Of a stretch of DNA of 64,000 nt, positions 52,640 to 61,398 are shown one piece after another; within the stretch, counting starts at the first letter, position 1, and every line of letters begins with the position of its first letter. Source of the stretch: Flavobacterium reichenbachii (GTDB lineage: Bacteria > Bacteroidota > Bacteroidia > Flavobacteriales > Flavobacteriaceae); the NCBI RefSeq assembly GCF_002217435.1, contig NZ_MUHF01000007.1, positions 302,555 to 366,554 on the forward strand, given 5' to 3'. Under the pieces are notes generated by a model that did not search any database, was not told the DNA's origin, and saw nothing but the letters and a program-made list of their open reading frames with translations. Position numbers and translations under genes: made by a program.

Positions 52640-52800
52640 GCGCTAAGGAGCTAAGCTTCTAAATTGCTGAGGTTTTTACTGATATGCTTAAAAAATAAAC
52701 AAAAACAAAAATAAAAAAGGGACAAAGATGCTAAGGGACTAAGATGCTAAGATTTTTAGCTTAGAACCTCAGAATATCAGAACCTTAGAACCTAAAGAAA
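52640..52800. repeat. Degenerate CAAAGATGCTAAG / CTTAGAACCTTAG repeat array
   Basis: Left words GCTAAGGAGCTAAG and GGGACAAAGATGCTAAGG, right words AGCTTAGAACCTCAG, AGAATATCAGAA and CCTTAGAACC. The halves are loosely inverted relative to each other. It fills the gap before murA. Confidence 0.6.
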
Positions 52801-52804
52801 ATCT

Positions 52805-54118
52805 ATGGGAATTTTTAAAATCGAAGGCGGAATACCATTAAAAGGAGAAATTACTCCACAAGGAGCAAAAAATGAAGCATTGCAAATTTTGTGTGCTGTA
52901 CTTCTTACAGGAGATAAAGTAAGAATTAATAATATTCCTGATATTATAGACATCAATAAATTGATCACATTGTTGGGAAATTTAGGTGTAAAAATTCAAA
53001 GAAACGAACCAGGTTCTATTACGTTTCAAGCTGATGAGGTTAATATTGGTTATTTAGAGACAGAAGCTTTCAAAAAAGAAGGCGGCGCTCTTCGTGGTTC
53101 TATTATGATTGTTGGACCGCTTTTGGCTCGTTTCGGAAAAGGTTATATTCCTAAACCAGGAGGAGATAAAATCGGGCGTCGCAGATTAGATACACACTTT
53201 GAAGGTTTTATTAATCTTGGAGCAAAATTCAGATACAATAGAGAAGATCACTTTTATGGAGTAGAATCTCCTGCAGAAGGATTGCAGGGAACAGACATGC
53301 TGCTTGACGAAGCGTCTGTAACCGGAACTGCAAATATTGTTATGGCTGCCGTTTTGGCAAAAGGAACAACTACAGTTTATAATGCTGCCTGCGAACCATA
53401 TTTACAGCAGTTGTGTAAAATGTTGAACTCTATGGGAGCAAAAATCACAGGAGTTGGTTCTAACTTATTGACTATTGAAGGTGTTGAAAGCCTTGGTGGT
53501 TGTGAGCACAGAATTCTTCCTGATATGATCGAAATCGGTTCTTGGATTGGTCTTGCTGCTATGACAAAAAGCGAAATCACAATCAAAAATGTAAGCTGGG
53601 AAAATTTAGGTTTGATTCCGAATACATTTAGAAAACTTGGAATTACGATTGAAAAACGTAACGATGATATTTATATTCCGGCTCACAAAGACGGATATGA
53701 AGTAAAAACAGATATCGACGGTTCTATTTTGACCATTGCAGATGCGCCATGGCCAGGATTTACACCTGATTTGCTGAGTATCGTTTTGGTTGTGGCAACG
53801 CAAGCAAAAGGCGATGTTTTAATTCACCAAAAAATGTTCGAAAGCCGTTTATTCTTTGTGGATAAATTGATCGATATGGGAGCAAAAATTATGTTATGTG
53901 ATCCACACAGAGCGGTGGTTATGGGACATAATTTCGAATCTCAGTTAAAAGCTACAACAATGTCTTCTCCGGATATTCGTGCGGGAATCTCATTATTAAT
54001 TGCAGCTTTATCTGCTAAAGGAACAAGTACGATTCAAAATATTGAACAAATCGACCGTGGATACGAGCGTATCGACGAGCGTTTAAGAGCAATTGGAGCA
54101 AAAATCGTGAGAGCATAA
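52805..54118 (+). CDS. murA: UDP-N-acetylglucosamine 1-carboxyvinyltransferase with Asp at the active-site Cys position
   Basis: This 437-residue enzyme adds enolpyruvate to UDP-GlcNAc, the first committed step of peptidoglycan synthesis. Motif K22-N23 near the start and the DEASVTGTANIVMAAVLA and GITLLIAALSAKGTSTIQNIEQIDRGYERI-like regions are typical. At the loop where most MurA have PGGC, this one reads P-G-G-D121-K-I-G (codon 53165-53167). Asp at this place is a known cause of intrinsic fosfomycin insensitivity in Mycobacterium and Chlamydia. Confidence 0.95.
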   Translation: MGIFKIEGGIPLKGEITPQGAKNEALQILCAVLLTGDKVRINNIPDIIDINKLITLLGNLGVKIQRNEPGSITFQADEVNIGYLETEAFKKEGGALRGSIMIVGPLLARFGKGYIPKPGGDKIGRRRLDTHFEGFINLGAKFRYNREDHFYGVESPAEGLQGTDMLLDEASVTGTANIVMAAVLAKGTTTVYNAACEPYLQQLCKMLNSMGAKITGVGSNLLTIEGVESLGGCEHRILPDMIEIGSWIGLAAMTKSEITIKNVSWENLGLIPNTFRKLGITIEKRNDDIYIPAHKDGYEVKTDIDGSILTIADAPWPGFTPDLLSIVLVVATQAKGDVLIHQKMFESRLFFVDKLIDMGAKIMLCDPHRAVVMGHNFESQLKATTMSSPDIRAGISLLIAALSAKGTSTIQNIEQIDRGYERIDERLRAIGAKIVRA

Positions 54119-54128
54119 AAATTCTCGA

Positions 54129-55007
54129 ATGACAAATGAACAAAAAGCTATAAAAGCTACTTATTTTAGTATAGCTGGAAACACCTGCTTGGCCCTTGTA
54201 AAAGGCTTGGCAGGTTTTTTTGGCAATTCTTATGCCCTAATTGCAGATGCGATTGAATCGACTACGGATATATTTTCGTCCTGTCTTGTGTTGTTTGGAA
54301 TTAAATATTCTAACAAGCCGGCAGATGAAAATCATCCTTATGGTCACGGGCGCGCCGAACCTCTTATTACCTTTTTGGTAGTTGGATTTCTAATTACTTC
54401 GGCAACAATTATTGGTTACGAAAGTATTTTAAATATCAATACTTCGCATGATTTACCAAAATCATGGACACTTTATGTTTTAGGAGCAATAATAATCTGG
54501 AAGGAATATTCTTTTAGATTGGTTATGAAACGCAGCAAGCAAACCAACAGTTCTTCTTTAGCCGCTGATGCCTGGCACCATAGAAGCGATGCAATAACGT
54601 CGATTGCGGCTTTTGTCGGAATTTCGATCGCGCTGATTATGGGGAAAGGCTACGAATCTGCAGATGACTGGGCAGCACTTTTTGCGGCTTTCTTTATTTT
54701 GTACAACAGTTATAAAATTTTTAGACCTGCGCTTGGCGAGATTATGGACGAAAATCTTAACGATGATCTTGTAGAAGAAATTAGAGTAAAATCGCTGCTG
54801 GTTGAAGGAATTTTAGGAACAGAAAAATGTTTTATACGTAAGGCAGGAATGCGATATCATGTAGATCTTCATGCGATTGTTTCTGCAGCTATATCCGTAA
54901 AAGAAGGACATGATTTGTCGCACAAACTTCAAGATACGTTAAAAGAAAAAATACCTCAATTAGGCAATGTTTTGATCCATATTGAACCAGATGATTATCA
55001 TTGCTAG
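54129..55007 (+). CDS. Cation diffusion facilitator family transporter
   Basis: The protein has 292 residues, about six membrane segments (about 14-34, 38-56, 80-100, 112-130, 155-172, 180-200) and a cytoplasmic C-terminal domain (about 210-292). Zinc-binding pairs are seen in helix 2 (ALIADAIEST, Asp) and helix 5 (LAADAWHHRSDA, His and Asp), with HPYGHGRAEPL between helices 2 and 3. CDF proteins export Zn, Fe, Cd or Mn by proton exchange. It follows murA after 10 bp. Confidence 0.93.
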   Translation: MTNEQKAIKATYFSIAGNTCLALVKGLAGFFGNSYALIADAIESTTDIFSSCLVLFGIKYSNKPADENHPYGHGRAEPLITFLVVGFLITSATIIGYESILNINTSHDLPKSWTLYVLGAIIIWKEYSFRLVMKRSKQTNSSSLAADAWHHRSDAITSIAAFVGISIALIMGKGYESADDWAALFAAFFILYNSYKIFRPALGEIMDENLNDDLVEEIRVKSLLVEGILGTEKCFIRKAGMRYHVDLHAIVSAAISVKEGHDLSHKLQDTLKEKIPQLGNVLIHIEPDDYHC

Positions 55008-55117
55008 AGGCTCAAAGTTGCAAAGGTTCAAAGAGACAAAGCTTTTGGAGCAAATCTAGAGTTTCAAAAGTTTTAATCTTGTCCCTTTGAGCCTTTGTCG
55101 CTTTGAGCCTTTGTCCC
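55008..55117. repeat. CTTTGAGCC-type intergenic repeat
   Basis: Left words GGCTCAAAGTTGCAAAGG and CAAAGAGACAAAG, right words GTCCCTTTGAGCCTTTGTCG and CTTTGAGCCTTTGTCCC make inverted arms between convergent genes. Same family as the arrays near 3250, 51490 and 52640. Confidence 0.6.
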
Positions 55118-57607
55118 TTAATTTAATACATTCAAAATCTTCAAGCCAAATACAACTCCGTCCTGTTTGATACCGCTCTGGTAGGAATGTACATAATCAA
55201 TTCTGAAAACCTTAAACTTTCCAAAACCAAGATTATCCAGACCAACAGTAAATTCTGTATACGGTCTTCTGTCTGGAAGTGCCAGCGAGTGAAAACCTAA
55301 ATTCATTGTAGACTTTAATAAATTTAACAGCGGTATTTTATTCATTATAAATCCGGTGTCGTTATATTCTAAATGAGCTTCAAAATAGCTGTCGTTCGTA
55401 CTGTTTTTGTAGTAAGGCATTAAGTTAAAAACATTTAGATAACGATCGGTTGTTCCGATATGAGTTTGATTTCCGTTAAAATGTTTGTAATCTATAAAAG
55501 ATATATTTTCTGCATTAAAGAATTTTCCAGCTTTAAAATTTGTTCCAATAACTCCTTTATTGCCTAACGATAAATCATATAAGACAGCAGCGCCGATTCG
55601 TTCAAATTCATATTTTTTGTCACTTCCGGCAAAAGCCTTTTCAAAAGCTAATAAAATAGTTGGATACTTATCGTCTTTAAAATTATATCTTCCGTCGGGT
55701 CTTGAGATGTATTTGTTTCCAAAATTAATTCGAGCATTCAAATTGGCTTTAAATAAATGATGCGGATCAAAAGCTGAGGTCGCAAAGTCATTTGGCGCCA
55801 GCGGATTATTTGAGGAGTAAATATCATCTCTTTTGAAGAAAGAATAATCGGTTGTATTAAAAAGTGGTTTTCGCTGTTCGTAAGCTACTTTTCCAAAAAG
55901 ATTCACTCCATTTGCAACATCTTGAGAATAATTAATCTGTGCAAATTCTAAATTATACAATTTCATATAATTGTCTTTAAAAAATAAAGAACTTATAGAA
56001 TTAATAAGTTTGCTTATTGGCTCTGCGTTATTAAACTGCATTGTTTTTGTTCCTCCGGAAACGCCAATTGTCGCATAATTTACATTGTTGAATTTATGAC
56101 TGAATTCGCCTGCAGCACGAAAACGCTCATCAGAAAAACCATAATTTAAAGTAGTACTGATAGAAGTAGTTTTTCCTTTCTCTTCATTCCATGTTTTAAA
56201 TGAAAACCCTGAATTAAAATTAAAACCCTGAACCGTATTAAAATTAAGCGATCTGATATTCAGCAGTCCGTCGTATTTAAAAGAATATTTACTAAATGTA
56301 TTTTTATAATCATAACCCATTAAAATGTCAAAAATCTTAAACTTATTATTCTTTGCATCAACAGAATCTGTATATTTTTTAGATTTTCGAATGGTTTGAA
56401 GACTGTCCTTTTTAGTATAATCGGCACTTTCTTCGATCGTTAACGGGATCGGGCGTATTTCATTCCAAAAGGCATCGTCTTTTTTATTAGCGTTTAAGTC
56501 AAAAGCTACGATTTCATTTCCAAAAGTTTTCTTTTCAAACGAATCAGGAAATTCATAATTGGAATAGACGTAATTAAATTGTCCTGAAAATTTCACACCA
56601 AAAATACCGGCATTAAAATTTAAAGTCTGTGCATTTTTTGACCATATTTTATTTTTAGAATTATAGCTGAAACTCTGCTTTAATGTCATCATTTCGGTAA
56701 ATTCATTTTTCATTCGATAACCTTTAATGTTCAGGTCAATGGCATAAATAGCAAAACTATTATCGACGATATAAATGTAACCTTCAAAAACAGGTTCTTT
56801 ATCTCTTTTAGGCGTTACCTTTATCTTATTGATCTCATGGTTGTTTGAGTCAAAAAAAGTACCTTCAAGCTGATATTTGTAATAATTAAAAGCATTGTCT
56901 GCAATGGGCGAAATAAGGTTTACATCAAAATCCAGTGTATTATCATAAAAATCATAAGTAGACAATGCTGCAGTATTGTAGCTGTATCCTCTGTTGTTTC
57001 CTGAGATTTTTGAGGCTTCGATTTTTTCTTTTAATTTGTTTGGTTTTTCATAGCTGACTTTAGAAATCGTTTCAGATAAGTATAATATTCCCGTTCCGGT
57101 AGAATCTAAATTAGAAGCCATATCATCGCCGAGTTCTAGTTTCTTTCCAAATATTTTTTTAGGGAGATCTTTGACTTTAAACATTCCTTTAGAATAAAAA
57201 TCGGCAGTATAGCGCGAAGTTTTTTCGGAGTTTTCTTTTTTATGTGCAATCGCACTTTTTATAATTGCGTTTGCAGGATTATTTTTAGGATCAATAACTA
57301 CTTCATTTAATGCAAAACTTTCTTCCTGCATTTTTACATCCAAAACAATCGTTTTAGAATCTGGCCAAACGGTTATTTTTTGAGTTTTAAATCCCAAATA
57401 CTGAAAAGTGATTTTGTTTTTACCAATTTCTTTTACGTTGAGCTGATATTTTCCCTGTTCGTTAGAAGTGGTTCCGGTATAAGTGTTTTCTTCAAATACA
57501 GAAACAAAAGGCAGCGGATTTCCTTTGTCATCTGTAATCGTTCCTTTGATTTGGGCAAAGTTTGAAATAGAAAAAATTAAAAAGGCAAGTAAAGTAAAGT
57601 TTCTCAT
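55118..57607 (-). CDS. DUF5686 protein with carboxypeptidase-regulatory-like N-terminus
   Basis: The protein has 829 residues with a signal peptide (about 1-18, ending NFAQ). A carboxypeptidase-regulatory-like domain (about 20-100, KGTITDDKGNPLPFVSV) precedes a long beta-rich DUF5686 part that ends in an aromatic C-terminal strand, as in outer-membrane barrels. Probable outer-membrane protein in the same superfamily as TonB-dependent receptors but without a plug domain. Function unknown. Confidence 0.88.
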   Translation of the reverse strand: MRNFTLLAFLIFSISNFAQIKGTITDDKGNPLPFVSVFEENTYTGTTSNEQGKYQLNVKEIGKNKITFQYLGFKTQKITVWPDSKTIVLDVKMQEESFALNEVVIDPKNNPANAIIKSAIAHKKENSEKTSRYTADFYSKGMFKVKDLPKKIFGKKLELGDDMASNLDSTGTGILYLSETISKVSYEKPNKLKEKIEASKISGNNRGYSYNTAALSTYDFYDNTLDFDVNLISPIADNAFNYYKYQLEGTFFDSNNHEINKIKVTPKRDKEPVFEGYIYIVDNSFAIYAIDLNIKGYRMKNEFTEMMTLKQSFSYNSKNKIWSKNAQTLNFNAGIFGVKFSGQFNYVYSNYEFPDSFEKKTFGNEIVAFDLNANKKDDAFWNEIRPIPLTIEESADYTKKDSLQTIRKSKKYTDSVDAKNNKFKIFDILMGYDYKNTFSKYSFKYDGLLNIRSLNFNTVQGFNFNSGFSFKTWNEEKGKTTSISTTLNYGFSDERFRAAGEFSHKFNNVNYATIGVSGGTKTMQFNNAEPISKLINSISSLFFKDNYMKLYNLEFAQINYSQDVANGVNLFGKVAYEQRKPLFNTTDYSFFKRDDIYSSNNPLAPNDFATSAFDPHHLFKANLNARINFGNKYISRPDGRYNFKDDKYPTILLAFEKAFAGSDKKYEFERIGAAVLYDLSLGNKGVIGTNFKAGKFFNAENISFIDYKHFNGNQTHIGTTDRYLNVFNLMPYYKNSTNDSYFEAHLEYNDTGFIMNKIPLLNLLKSTMNLGFHSLALPDRRPYTEFTVGLDNLGFGKFKVFRIDYVHSYQSGIKQDGVVFGLKILNVLN

Positions 57608-57677
57608 AAAAGTTTGTTCTATTACAAAAATAAAATAACTTAAAAGTGAGGTTATTAAAAATTTGTTAAATAAAGTA

Positions 57678-58091
57678 TTACAAAAAAGATTGAATCGCCA
57701 ATTCGTAGCTTTTTAGTCCAAAACCCAAAATAACACCTTTGGCATTTCCAGAAAGATAAGATTGGTGCCTAAAACTTTCGCGTGCATAGGTGTTCGAAAT
57801 ATGAACTTCTATAACAGGCGTTGTAATCGCTTTCATTGCATCACCTATACCTACAGAAGTATGTGTGTAAGCGCCCGCATTTAAGATTATTCCATCAAAA
57901 GTAAAACCAACATCCTGAATTTTCCCGATCAATTCGCCTTCAATATTGCTTTGATAATAAGAAAGTTCTACGTTGGGGAATTTTTTCTGCAGGATTTCAA
58001 AATAATCTTCAAAGGTTTGACTTCCGTAAACTTCAGGTTCTCTTTTTCCTAAAAGATTCAAATTTGGGCCGTTAACAATGCAGATTTTCAT
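57678..58091 (-). CDS. aroQ: 3-dehydroquinate dehydratase, type II
   Basis: From the Met at 58091 the protein is 137 residues (MKICIVNGPNLNLLGKREPEVYG), matching the short type II family. The upstream ATG at 58148 would add 19 extra residues. Key points: N-G-P-N-L-N-L-L-G-x-R-E with the catalytic Arg-Tyr pair, QSNIEGELI, NAGAYTHTS with the base His neighbours and PVIEVHISN. It catalyses the third step of the shikimate pathway. Confidence 0.96.
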   Translation of the reverse strand: MKICIVNGPNLNLLGKREPEVYGSQTFEDYFEILQKKFPNVELSYYQSNIEGELIGKIQDVGFTFDGIILNAGAYTHTSVGIGDAMKAITTPVIEVHISNTYARESFRHQSYLSGNAKGVILGFGLKSYELAIQSFL

Positions 58092-58222
58092 AGATAAGTT
58101 AATTTTAATTGAAGTAATTTGAATCGTTTTGTACTTTACTGAATTCATTTCACAAGACAGTAAAAATAAAAAAACCGCTCCAATTAATAGAACGGTTTTT
58201 GTAAAACTATGTGATATATTTT

Positions 58223-58783
58223 TTAGAATAAAAATCCTGCTGATAATTGCACCGTTGAGTTTTTAACGTCGGCATCTTTTGAAGCTTCAGTCAGACCTAA
58301 ACCGTAACGAGCCTGAACAAATATATTTTTAGTAATTTTTAAACCTAATCCTGCGTTAACCCCAAATTCAAAAGTCTCAGCATTTTTAACGTTAAAATCA
58401 TTTTTTTCACTTAATAAAAAGGATGCTTGCGGACCCACTTCCAGACTGAATGAATCTGTCAGGTAAAATTTAGCCATAACGGGAATAGATAAATATCCTA
58501 ACTCATTTTTAAATTCATCCACTGCATTCTTATAAGTTGCACCTTGTGTTGAGTATAAAAGTTCCGGCTGAACAGCAAATCGATCTAGTAGTTTTATTTC
58601 TGCAACTAAACCTGCATGATAACTTGTAATTCCGTCTTTATCAAACGCTACACCTTCCATAGAAGCATCTCCTGTCTGATTTGCAAAGTTAACCCCTGCT
58701 TTTACACCAATTTTTACAAATTGTGCCTGAATTGTAGCCGATGCTGCGATAAACAAAACGGCTGCTAGAAATATCTTTTTCAT
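58223..58783 (-). CDS. Outer-membrane beta-barrel protein (porin family)
   Basis: The protein has 186 residues with a signal peptide (about 1-20, ending IQAQ). Then FVKIGVKAGVNFANQTG and the barrel with the strand-rich family pattern ending in AGFLF. It is an OMP_b-brl type small barrel, paralogous to the three plus-strand genes at 59062, 59979 and 60743, but lacks their shared promoter block. Confidence 0.85.
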   Translation of the reverse strand: MKKIFLAAVLFIAASATIQAQFVKIGVKAGVNFANQTGDASMEGVAFDKDGITSYHAGLVAEIKLLDRFAVQPELLYSTQGATYKNAVDEFKNELGYLSIPVMAKFYLTDSFSLEVGPQASFLLSEKNDFNVKNAETFEFGVNAGLGLKITKNIFVQARYGLGLTEASKDADVKNSTVQLSAGFLF

Positions 58784-59016
58784 AAAATGTCTTTTTTAAG
58801 TTTTGTACTCTATTGTTATTCAATTCAAAACTAATTATTCGATATTTTATTGCTTTATATTTTGTTTTCATTAATTACTAAAATTCCCATATCTCATAAA
58901 ATCAAGAAATATATTTATTCTCTAAACCCTTGCTGTTACTGTACTAATGGTTTTTTTATTTTTTAAATTTGTCTTATTTTAATACTTTATTTACTTTTTG
59001 GGGATGTTTTTAAAGT

Positions 59017-59035
59017 AAGTATAATCTTATTTTTG
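59017..59035 (+). promoter_or_regulatory. Shared 19-bp promoter block of barrel genes, copy 1
   Basis: AAGTATAATCTTATTTTTG, which ends in a TAnnTTTG box, 27 bp before the ATG at 59062. Confidence 0.65.
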
Positions 59036-59061
59036 TTTGTTGTAATTAAAAACAAAAAAAT

Positions 59062-59616
59062 ATGAAAAAGATTATTTTAGCTGCTATTGCAGTTATGGGG
59101 TTTACATTTGCTAATGCACAAACAGCAGGATTTGCTAAAGGTGATGTATTTATATCTGGAGCCTTCAACGTTGGGTCTCAAAAAACAGGTGATAATAAAT
59201 CAAGCGATTTTACTCTTGTTCCAAGTGTAGGTTATTTTGTTACAGAAAATATTGCTATTGGAGCAAAATTAGGTTTTGGTTCAACAAAAGTTGGAGATGA
59301 CAAAACCAATGACTTTACAGCTGGTGCATTTGGTAGATACTATTTTACTCCTGCTTCTCAATTTTCAGTATTTGGTCAAGCTGGTCTTGATTTTACTAAT
59401 AGCAAAGCTGGTGAATTTAAGTCAAATGAAGTTGGTGTAAATTTAGGTTTAGGTTTAAGTTATTTCTTATCTAAACATTTTGCTATTGAAACTACATGGG
59501 CTGGTTTAGGATACAACGTAAACAATAATGGTGGTCATGGAGCTGAAAAAACAAATTCTTTCGGTTTAGGTACTGATTTAAGAGATGTGAGTTTTGGAGT
59601 GATCTACAAATTCTAG
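59062..59616 (+). CDS. Outer-membrane beta-barrel protein (porin family)
   Basis: The protein has 184 residues: signal peptide MKKIILAAIAVMGFTFANAQ, then eight amphipathic strands ending in IYKF, as expected for a small outer-membrane barrel. Close relatives are next door. Function is not assignable; such barrels are structural or minor pores. Confidence 0.85.
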   Translation: MKKIILAAIAVMGFTFANAQTAGFAKGDVFISGAFNVGSQKTGDNKSSDFTLVPSVGYFVTENIAIGAKLGFGSTKVGDDKTNDFTAGAFGRYYFTPASQFSVFGQAGLDFTNSKAGEFKSNEVGVNLGLGLSYFLSKHFAIETTWAGLGYNVNNNGGHGAEKTNSFGLGTDLRDVSFGVIYKF

Positions 59617-59640
59617 AAAATTACAATTTATGTTTTTGTT

Positions 59641-59671
59641 AACCTCCCTAAATTTTAGGGAGGTTTTTTTA
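59641..59671 (+). terminator. Terminator of the barrel gene at 59062
   Basis: The stem AACCTCCCTAAA / TTTAGGGAGGTT is followed by T residues. Confidence 0.85.
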
Positions 59672-59978
59672 TGCCTCATTTTAATTCTTTCTAATTATAA
59701 AATTTTTTAAACCCACATTATAAGGAAGTTATTTTTTTAAAATAAGATTATACATGTTAATTTTATGTTTTTTCTGCGTGCTATAAATCATCTTTTTATT
59801 GAATATTGATTATAGTATTAATATGCTTAAAGCAATGCAGCTACCAAATACACTCGGATATTGGTATGTTTTAATATAATTTATCCCTTAATTTCTAACA
59901 TTCTTTATTAATAAACAAATAATTTTTTAGTAAGTATAGTTTTATATTTAGTTTATTAATTTTAACAGAACAAATAAA
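59672..59978. other. AT-rich gap between barrel genes
   Basis: About 300 bp with no ORF or inverted repeat that I can support. It ends in the second copy of the shared promoter block (59932-59950). Confidence 0.5.
59932..59950 (+). promoter_or_regulatory. Shared 19-bp promoter block of barrel genes, copy 2
   Basis: AAGTATAGTTTTATATTTA, 29 bp before the ATG at 59979. It differs from copy 3 at one base only. Confidence 0.65.
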
Positions 59979-60563
59979 ATGAGAAAGATTATTTTATCTG
60001 CATTAGCAGTTATGGCATTTGGATTAACAAATGCACAGTCTACTAAATTTGGAGTAAAAGGAGGATTAAACCTTTCTAACATTGTAGGTGGAGATGTTGA
60101 AAACACTAATTCTTTAGTTGGTTTTCATGTTGGAGGTTTTGCTGAAATCAAAATAGCTGACAAGTTTGCCATTCAGCCGGAGCTTTTATATTCTGCTCAA
60201 GGTACTAAAATTGATGGAGGTCCAGTTTTTGGGGATTTTGATGTTAAATTGGACTATTTAAACATTCCGGTTTTAGCTAAATATTACATTGTTGAAAAAT
60301 TTAGTGTAGAAGCAGGTCCGCAATTAGGAATTTTGTTATCTGCAAAATCTGACGGTGATGATGTTAAAGATAGTTTCAAATCTGTAGATTTTGGATTTAA
60401 CATTGGTGCTGGATTTCACTTTACTGAAAATCTTTCTATCAATCTTCGCTACACCATTGGTTTATCGCCTCTTGCAGAAGATGCAGATATTGACGATGAA
60501 GAGGAGTATTATGACAGTGCAAAGAATAGTAACCTGGCTTTATCTCTGGCTTACAAATTCTAA
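59979..60563 (+). CDS. Outer-membrane beta-barrel protein (porin family)
   Basis: The protein has 194 residues with signal peptide MRKIILSALAVMAFGLTNAQ, then FGVKGGLNLSNIVGG and IKIADKFAIQPELLYSAQG, the core of OMP_b-brl small barrels. The C-terminus SLAYKF is a typical outer-membrane end. An acidic insert (EDADIDDEEEYYD) near the last loop may bind cations. Clearly paralogous to its neighbours. Confidence 0.88.
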   Translation: MRKIILSALAVMAFGLTNAQSTKFGVKGGLNLSNIVGGDVENTNSLVGFHVGGFAEIKIADKFAIQPELLYSAQGTKIDGGPVFGDFDVKLDYLNIPVLAKYYIVEKFSVEAGPQLGILLSAKSDGDDVKDSFKSVDFGFNIGAGFHFTENLSINLRYTIGLSPLAEDADIDDEEEYYDSAKNSNLALSLAYKF

Positions 60564-60694
60564 AATGCTCAATTACAGTCTATAAGGCCTTTCAGAAATG
60601 AAAGGCTTTTTTTATACTGAATTTATGGGGTGTTTAACATAATTTTGGCTCACAATTACTATATTATTTGTTAAAAAACAAGTCCTTTTTTATG

Positions 60695-60713
60695 AAGTAT
60701 AGTTTTATATTTG
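60695..60713 (+). promoter_or_regulatory. Shared 19-bp promoter block of barrel genes, copy 3
   Basis: AAGTATAGTTTTATATTTG, 30 bp before the ATG at 60743, ending in TATATTTG. Confidence 0.7.
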
Positions 60714-60742
60714 CCACTTAATTTTAACTATAAACAATTAAA

Positions 60743-61318
60743 ATGAAGAAAATTATTCTATGTGCTATTGCAATAATGGCATTCGGGTTTGCAAATGCTC
60801 AAAAAACAAGATTTGGAGTAAAAGGTGGTCTAAATATTTCTACAATTGGAGGTGATGACCATGCTAATGCTTTAGTAGGTTTTCAATTAGGTGGTTTTGC
60901 TGAGATCAATGTTTGGAAAAAATTATATATTCAACCAGAACTTTTGTATTCTGCTCAAGGAGGTAAATTTGATGCATACAACGGTCAGCGTGATTATAAC
61001 GTAAATTTAAATTACATAAATATTCCTGTAGTAGCGAAGTATTACATTACAAAACAATTTACTGTAGAGGCAGGACCACAACTTGGTTTGTTGGTTTCTA
61101 GTAAATCTCCATATGATGAAAAAACAGTTGATGTTGGTTTTAATTTAGGTGCTGGTTATAATTTTACAAATAATTTCTCTGTTGGTATTCGCTATACTAT
61201 TGGCTTAACAAGTGCTTATGGTTATGGCAACGATTATTATGATGATTATGATTATGGTTATTATGATAATAGATATACAAACAATGTATTGGCACTTACT
61301 GCAGCATACAAATTCTAA
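60743..61318 (+). CDS. Outer-membrane beta-barrel protein (porin family)
   Basis: The protein has 191 residues: signal peptide MKKIILCAIAIMAFGFANAQ, then FGVKGGLNISTIGG and the IQPELLYSAQGG block shared with the gene before. It has a Tyr- and Asp-rich last loop (YGYGNDYYDDYDYGYYD), reminiscent of the acidic insert in the neighbour. The end is AAYKF. A hairpin followed by Ts after the stop (near 61345) is a probable terminator. Confidence 0.88.
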   Translation: MKKIILCAIAIMAFGFANAQKTRFGVKGGLNISTIGGDDHANALVGFQLGGFAEINVWKKLYIQPELLYSAQGGKFDAYNGQRDYNVNLNYINIPVVAKYYITKQFTVEAGPQLGLLVSSKSPYDEKTVDVGFNLGAGYNFTNNFSVGIRYTIGLTSAYGYGNDYYDDYDYGYYDNRYTNNVLALTAAYKF

Positions 61319-61398
61319 TTTTTAGATTTGAAATATTTTAAAAACCTTCCCTAACCCGGAAGGTTTTTTTATGCCCAAAAATGTTTTACTTTGTGCGT

